This document shows, in pieces, positions 32,885-36,680 of a stretch of 36,680 nucleotides of DNA (the stretch's first letter is position 1; the number at the start of each line of letters is the position of its first letter). The stretch is from Acidobacteriota bacterium (GTDB lineage: Bacteria > Acidobacteriota > Thermoanaerobaculia > Gp7-AA8), in NCBI GenBank assembly GCA_016184115.1, contig JACPDH010000064.1:1-36680 (forward strand), written 5' to 3'. The position numbers and the translations under genes were made by a program. Below the pieces are notes generated by a model. That model saw nothing but the letters and a program-made list of their open reading frames with translations. It did no database searches and was not told the origin of the DNA.

Positions 32885-34789
32885 TCATCGCGAACTCTCG
32901 GCCAAAGGTCGGTCGAAATCGAGATTCTCGGTGATCCGGGTACCGTGCTTCGCGAAGCTCTCGATGTAGAGCGCGATACGCTTTCGCGCGGTTTCGAGGT
33001 CATCGAGGTTGAGGTTCAGGTTCAGAAGGTCGATGTACCAGGGAGGCTTCGCCGCACTTCGAATGTAGTGCGTCGCGATCTCCCGGGCGATCGGCAGCGT
33101 CGTTCGCTTCGAATCGTCGTGAACGTCGCGGTTCCCCGCGCGCTCGAGCTTCGCGTATTCCTCGTCGAGAAGGCGCTCGAAGAGCGGCATCGTCAAGACG
33201 TCGCCCGATTTCACGCCCGACTCGGGATCGTCGGCGGTGAACGCAGCTTGCTTGTGGATCCACTCCCAGAGAATGCTCAGCCGGATCTCTCCCGTCGCCA
33301 TGTCCTCCATCAGATAGAGGACGTCGTCGTTGCCGAAGAAGTCGGCAGGCTTGAGGGCCGCTGCCTGGAATCCCTGGCCGAACGCATTGCCATACTGCAG
33401 CGCAACGCTGAGCAGGTCGCGCGCACCGCGCACCGTGCGTGGCGCAGGCTCGAGCAGCGTGAGGCCGGCCGCATCCCGTTCGCTGTAGCTGAGCGGCGGA
33501 AAGGCGCGCCCGAGTTGGTTCGCCTCACCCGCCCTCTCCCAGACCGGGCGGACGATGTGGACCATCTTCCAGTGCGCCACCCACTTGCCGCTTGCCCCTT
33601 CTCGCTGTTCGCGCTCGCCGCCGGCGACCGCGCGCCGCATTCCCGCCTCGACTCCCTCGCGTGAGCCGACCGGAATGTTCGGCTCCATGCCTCCCTGCCA
33701 GAGTGCGAAGCGCCCGCTCCGATCGGGAGTGTTCACCGCGCGCCGCACGCGGTCCTCATAAACCCTCATGTAGCCGTAGGTCATCGTGATGGCGTCGATG
33801 TTCGGGTTGATGAACTCCAGATCCCACGAGCGCGCGTCGGAGACACTGTTGATGTAGTCCCACCGGCCGGTGTTGTAGCCGACGAAGTGCAGGCCGAGCG
33901 CGGCCCGGATCTCCATGAGCTGGAAGCACTCCTCGATCTGCTCGACGAGGACGTAGCACTTGATCGTCCCGTGCGGGAGCCCCAGCTGCTTTTCGAGGGT
34001 CAGGAGCATCTCGTTCCAGAGTGCGGCATCCTCGCCAGTCTGGATCTTCGGGAGATACAAGACGATCGAGCGCCCCTCCGAGCGAAGCTGCCGGTAGTTG
34101 TTCACGACGTAGAGAACGATGTCGACGATCGAGGCGGAGAAGCCGGTGCCACCTCGCTCGCGCACGTGACGATCGTCGAGGTGCAGGCCTCGCGCACGGA
34201 AGATCCTCGTCGTGAAGTCGAGCTGTGCTCGCCAGTCGTCGACAATCGCCCGGCCGAAGAAGCCCTGAGCCCACCCGTTCATCTCGCCAGCGACCTGCTC
34301 CGCGACTTCGAGAAAGAGCGGATCCCGCGCGAATGCGAGCTTCAGGTTGCGTTGATTGTCGAGCGACATCGTCGCGACCTGGCCGAGTGCGTCCTCGCCG
34401 TCGAACATCCATCCGTCCGCTCCCGAGAGGAGCGCATACGCGACATTGCGCAGTCCGACCCTCGCCGGAGCGTGCGGTTTCGTTGCAGGTCCCGTCCCCT
34501 GTATCCACTGGCGCTGCAGGTCGGGCGGGATGTCGCTTCCATCGAAGTTGCCGTCGCGTGCATCCTTCACGCGAATGTTGGTTCGGGGAACGAGCGTGTT
34601 GGGATCGAGAAACGCGATTCCGCGGCGCCCGCGAATCCGCTCGAGCCGCCGGGCAGTGCGCGCGGCCATCACCTCGCGCCGGTCGCGATTCAACGGTGCA
34701 AGCGCTTCGAGTACTTTGAGCGCATCAGGAGTGTAGACGTCGGGATACGCCTGGAGGACGCCTGCTCGGAAGTCGAGGATTCGGTTCAT
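32885..34789 (-). CDS. Malate synthase-like enzyme (divergent malate synthase A family)
   Basis: 634 residues. Family blocks in order: ADGWMFDGEDALGQ with DNQRNL (124-148, the ..DFEDS.SPTW.N...GQ.NL block), RGLHLDDRHV (200-209), LYLPKIQTGEDAALWNEML (245-262), GLPHGTIKCYVLVEQIEECFQL (270-291), and GYNTGRWDYINSV (304-316). GKWVAHW follows (401-407) and LMEDMATGEIRLSILWEWI (493-511) is the MED.AT.EI...Q.WQW block near the catalytic Asp. It is about 100 residues longer than typical malate synthase A, and several residues next to the active site differ. The acyl-CoA or 2-oxoacid used may not be acetyl-CoA and glyoxylate. No isocitrate lyase gene lies nearby. GAGGTGAG precedes the ATG. Confidence 0.8.
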   Translation of the reverse strand: MNRILDFRAGVLQAYPDVYTPDALKVLEALAPLNRDRREVMAARTARRLERIRGRRGIAFLDPNTLVPRTNIRVKDARDGNFDGSDIPPDLQRQWIQGTGPATKPHAPARVGLRNVAYALLSGADGWMFDGEDALGQVATMSLDNQRNLKLAFARDPLFLEVAEQVAGEMNGWAQGFFGRAIVDDWRAQLDFTTRIFRARGLHLDDRHVRERGGTGFSASIVDIVLYVVNNYRQLRSEGRSIVLYLPKIQTGEDAALWNEMLLTLEKQLGLPHGTIKCYVLVEQIEECFQLMEIRAALGLHFVGYNTGRWDYINSVSDARSWDLEFINPNIDAITMTYGYMRVYEDRVRRAVNTPDRSGRFALWQGGMEPNIPVGSREGVEAGMRRAVAGGEREQREGASGKWVAHWKMVHIVRPVWERAGEANQLGRAFPPLSYSERDAAGLTLLEPAPRTVRGARDLLSVALQYGNAFGQGFQAAALKPADFFGNDDVLYLMEDMATGEIRLSILWEWIHKQAAFTADDPESGVKSGDVLTMPLFERLLDEEYAKLERAGNRDVHDDSKRTTLPIAREIATHYIRSAAKPPWYIDLLNLNLNLDDLETARKRIALYIESFAKHGTRITENLDFDRPLAESSR

Positions 34790-34860
34790 GCGTCACTCAC
34801 CTCGATCGAGAACGGCGTCGCCATCGGCATCGTCCGCGCTTCCGCCCCGAGCTTGCGCGC

Positions 34861-35508
34861 CTAACCACCAACCTCGGCGCGGCACGATGCGCAAACGAGG
34901 GCTCGCGGATCGATTTTCGCTCCACACTTCGGGCAGGCGATCTTCCCTTCGCGCGTGACGGCACCCAGGCCGGCTGCAACGACGATCGCGCCGAGCGCGA
35001 GGATTCCGGCAACGAGCGGCGCAAGGAACGCCGCGCTGCTCACCGCGCCCGCAAACGCAGCCTCGCTCGCCGTCGCCATGTTGCCGACACCGTGGTGAGT
35101 CGACTCGACGTGATCGCGTAATGGTCTTCGCACGAAGTTCCGCACCATCCGCACACCGACCGCCGTGCCACTGCCCAGAAGGCCAGAGGCTGCCAGTTGA
35201 AGAAGGCTCGAGTCGATTTCGCCGGTCGACGCAGCGAATGCGATGAAGCCGGAAACGATCGTCGGCAGATAGCCGGTTCGGTCGCTCCACGCTCCCAGTT
35301 CCGGATGCGCATCGGCCCAGAGCTCGACGACGAGCATTACGATGAGCACGGCGAGGACCGGCGGACTCGCGATCCAGGCCCATTGCGGCGAGAGCTCGAA
35401 GTAAGGCGTGTAATGGAAGAGCCCTAGCGCGACGACCGGGATCGTGGCCTTCGTTCCCGCGCCCGTCGCGAGACCGAATGCGGTCAAGTAGGAGACGATG
35501 TCTTCCAA
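34861..35508 (-). CDS. DUF4126 membrane protein with C-terminal zinc ribbon
   Basis: 215 residues from TTG at 35506-35508. The DUF4126 part reads LTAFGLATGAGTKATIPVVALGLFHYTPYFELSPQWAWIASPPVLAVL..., with about five hydrophobic segments. A zinc ribbon at the C-terminus (CPKCGAKIDPRALVCASC) carries the four Cys. An upstream ATG (35526) is in frame, but its codons overlap the ideal Shine-Dalgarno AAGGAGG 6 bases before the TTG, so the TTG is preferred. Likely an inner-membrane protein of unknown function. It is preceded by heptad locus D. Confidence 0.87.
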   Translation of the reverse strand: MEDIVSYLTAFGLATGAGTKATIPVVALGLFHYTPYFELSPQWAWIASPPVLAVLIVMLVVELWADAHPELGAWSDRTGYLPTIVSGFIAFAASTGEIDSSLLQLAASGLLGSGTAVGVRMVRNFVRRPLRDHVESTHHGVGNMATASEAAFAGAVSSAAFLAPLVAGILALGAIVVAAGLGAVTREGKIACPKCGAKIDPRALVCASCRAEVGG

Positions 35509-35514
35509 ACCGAT

Positions 35515-35521
35515 CCTCCTT
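35515..35521 (-). promoter_or_regulatory. Shine-Dalgarno deciding the TTG start of the DUF4126 gene
   Basis: On the minus strand AAGGAGG (35521 to 35515) lies 6 bases before TTG at 35508. It overlaps the inner edge of the heptad array. Confidence 0.75.
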
Positions 35522-35620
35522 GGCAAGGCGAAAGGCGCGACGCGAAAGGCGATGAGCGGATGGAACCGTTCGACACCGATTCGCCCGCCTGCTTGTCGAC
35601 TCTCGCCTGTCGCCTCAGTT
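35521..35620. repeat. Inverted heptanucleotide arrays, locus D (GCGAAAG / CTGTCGC)
   Basis: Left array 35521-35562: TGGCAAG, GCGAAAG, GCGCGAC, GCGAAAG, GCGATGA, GCGGATG. Right array 35586-35620: CGCCTGC, TTGTCGA, CTCTCGC, CTGTCGC, CTCAGTT. Read in reverse, the right arm is GCGACAG, GCGAGAG, matching the left unit. The spacer is 23 bp. The right array overlaps the stop codon of the next gene (35615-35617) and the left array overlaps the Shine-Dalgarno of the DUF4126 gene. Confidence 0.8.
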
Positions 35621-36256
35621 CTGCGTGAGTAGCTTCACTCCGTATCCTAGTGCGAGTGAAAACACGAGCAATGTGACGACTATGCCGGCCAGAAGCACCG
35701 CGATGACCGCAAGCGCGATTTTCTCCGCGAGGAGAAGCGGTGAACGGTCGCGCTCCCGGCGGAGACTCCACATCAAGTGCGTGTAGGCCAGCCACGTGAC
35801 GCAAGCGAAAACCGCAGCGCCGATGAGCGCGCCTGCAAGCGGGATTGCGGTGAAGGCGTAACCGACGAGAGTGAGCAGAAGGAAGGCCCAGCGCGAGATG
35901 TTTCGAGTGAAGAAGCGACGGCTGTTCCCCAGCAGCCGTCGCGGCTCCCCTGCGAGAGCGACGCGGAAGGCGATCACGTGCGCAATCGAAAAAAGCGGGA
36001 GAGCGATGACGACGGCGGGGCCCCAGTGGAACAGTGGACCGGCGAGCGACACGAGCCCCGCAATCGGAGTCCCGATCGTGAGGAAGCGGAGAAAACGTGC
36101 GTGGTTTTCAGCGACGACGCGATCGTAGACGAGGTCGATCTCGCGAAGCTCGTTCCCGTCTCCGTCGCGCAGAGCGCGCCCACACGCCGGACAGGCGTCC
36201 GGCGTCTCTCGCGTCAGGCGGGTGCGGCACCAGGGGCAGTCGCGGGGGGAGAGCAT
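35615..36256 (-). CDS. Zinc-ribbon membrane protein, unknown
   Basis: 213 residues from ATG at 36254-36256. An N-terminal zinc ribbon, CPWCRTRLTRETPDACPACG, is followed by a soluble charged part (LREIDLVYDRVVAENHARFL) and about five hydrophobic segments (IGTPIAGLVSLAGPLFHWGPAVVIALPLF..., WAFLLLTLVGYAFTAIPLAGALIGAAVFACVTWL, IALAVIAVLLAGIVVTLLVFSLALGYGV). Function unknown. It has no Shine-Dalgarno because heptad locus E lies directly before the ATG. The open frame extends upstream through the array (EDPKSEIRNPKYK), which is not considered protein. Confidence 0.78.
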   Translation of the reverse strand: MLSPRDCPWCRTRLTRETPDACPACGRALRDGDGNELREIDLVYDRVVAENHARFLRFLTIGTPIAGLVSLAGPLFHWGPAVVIALPLFSIAHVIAFRVALAGEPRRLLGNSRRFFTRNISRWAFLLLTLVGYAFTAIPLAGALIGAAVFACVTWLAYTHLMWSLRRERDRSPLLLAEKIALAVIAVLLAGIVVTLLVFSLALGYGVKLLTQN

Positions 36257-36259
36257 TTT

Positions 36260-36392
36260 GTATTTCGGATTTCGGATTTCGGATTTCGGATCTTCAGGCT
36301 GGAGCAGTTGCGAGGCAACGGAGGGAACGACACCAACCAATCAGGCTGGCGAAGCCAAATTTGCAATCCGAAATCCGCAATCCGGAATTCAC
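36260..36392. repeat. Inverted heptanucleotide arrays, locus E (GGATTTC / AATCCGA)
   Basis: Left array 36260-36294: GTATTTC, GGATTTC three times, GGATCTT. Right array 36358-36392: AATTTGC, AATCCGA, AATCCGC, AATCCGG, AATTCAC. The arms are reverse complementary (GAAATCC versus GGATTTC in rotated phase). The spacer is 63 bp. The left array begins 3 bases from the start codon of the gene at 36256, and the right array ends 14 bases before the next gene's stop at 36407. Confidence 0.9.
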
Positions 36393-36406
36393 CCGGCCTG
36401 CTCAGC

Positions 36407-36680
36407 CTACTCCGCCAGGAGTTTTGCGTGCCACGAACCGCCGGCCCGCTTGTGGAACCCTCCGTTGCGAAGGCCGTCGAGTGTGGTGACAGACACGTCG
36501 AACACGTTTGTTTCTGAGCCAACTTCACCGCTCGCTGCAAGCTGCTGGAACTCGGCGCGCGTCGCGCTTCGCACCTCGCCATTTCCCTCTTCGAAGAAGA
36601 CGAGAGACGAATCGAGCAGGGAGACATTCGTCCGCGCTTCCAGCGCCGACACGAGCCGGAACAGGCGATCGACCGAGCAA
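36407..36680 (-). CDS. C-terminal part of an unrecognised protein (5' end outside window)
   Basis: The frame is open from the window edge to a stop at 36407, about 90 residues. It reads ...RLFRLVSALEARTNVSLLDSSLVFFEEGNGEVRSATRAEFQQLAASGEVGSETNVFDVSVTTLDGLRNGGFHKRAGGSWHAKLLAE. The VFFE...G.VR.AT..E...L...GE.G..T.VFD..VTTL..LR pattern looks like a compact conserved domain but I do not recognise it. An internal GTG at 36652 is possible but not preferred, since protein-like sequence continues upstream. The neighbouring minus-strand genes are zinc-ribbon membrane proteins. Confidence 0.6.
   Translation of the reverse strand, partial: CSVDRLFRLVSALEARTNVSLLDSSLVFFEEGNGEVRSATRAEFQQLAASGEVGSETNVFDVSVTTLDGLRNGGFHKRAGGSWHAKLLAE

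Noticed and set aside
32420-34864. Long open frames on the plus strand (32420-33664 and 33887-34864)
   Set aside because: They lie antisense to the clearly coding malate-synthase-like gene and have no family-like sequence; GC-rich third positions keep antisense frames open.

Overview
GC-rich bacterial chromosome segment. The gene content (S41 tail-type peptidase, DUF5916 outer-membrane protein, PknB-like kinase, a remnant resembling the PD40 tail of a sensor kinase, many zinc-ribbon membrane proteins, heptanucleotide repeat arrays between genes) fits a Gram-negative, probably Acidobacteriota-like organism. The taxonomy is inferred from gene families only. Outer-membrane barrels, lipoproteins and a porin show that the cell has two membranes. 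I see no phage, plasmid, CRISPR or complete insertion sequence.

Layout. 1-5.3 kb (+ strand): the end of an acyl-CoA dehydrogenase gene, a secreted S41 peptidase gene broken by an inverted duplication, an MFS transporter, and a zinc-ribbon/pilin-like membrane protein. 5.4-5.5 kb: tRNA-Glu(CTC) with its terminator on the minus strand. 5.8-14.1 kb: APC permease, radical SAM/SPASM protein, dienoyl-CoA-reductase-like SDR, GT4 glycosyltransferase, second radical SAM/SPASM protein and GT2 glycosyltransferase, all minus, then a divergent membrane GT2. The two radical SAM and three glycosyltransferase genes look like a small envelope glycan or lipid modification locus. 14.1-21.2 kb: housekeeping and envelope genes (alpha/beta hydrolase, ychF, yceI-type lipoprotein, yceH, MFS, VTT-domain protein, ubiE-like methyltransferase, rhodanese). 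21.7-28.7 kb: DUF5916/CBM9 outer-membrane protein, Ser/Thr kinase with a secretin-like outer part, a phosphate-porin-like protein and a small barrel. 28.8-36.7 kb: yaeQ, a decayed PD40 fragment, a PAS-GGDEF-EAL protein, a Spy/CpxP-like protein, DUF1801, a malate-synthase-like enzyme, DUF4126 and other zinc-ribbon membrane proteins.

The most unusual features are repeats. (1) A 272-bp non-autonomous, MITE-like element sits exactly inside the signal-peptide codons of the porin gene, flanked by CTAG. Its length plus duplication is a multiple of three and its reading frame is open, so the porin gene is still uninterrupted. A related single end lies at 19741. (2) At least five intergenic gaps hold degenerate arrays of 7-bp units in inverted orientation around a short spacer. 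The unit sequence differs at each site but the 7-bp period and inverted layout are kept, and four of the five fill the gap between two minus-strand genes, mostly right up to a stop codon. (3) A 103-bp inverted duplication breaks the peptidase gene. (4) A 71-bp tandem palindromic unit lies upstream of the second radical SAM gene.

No searches were run. All family calls come from reading motifs, and gene starts were chosen from conserved N-termini and visible Shine-Dalgarno sequences.
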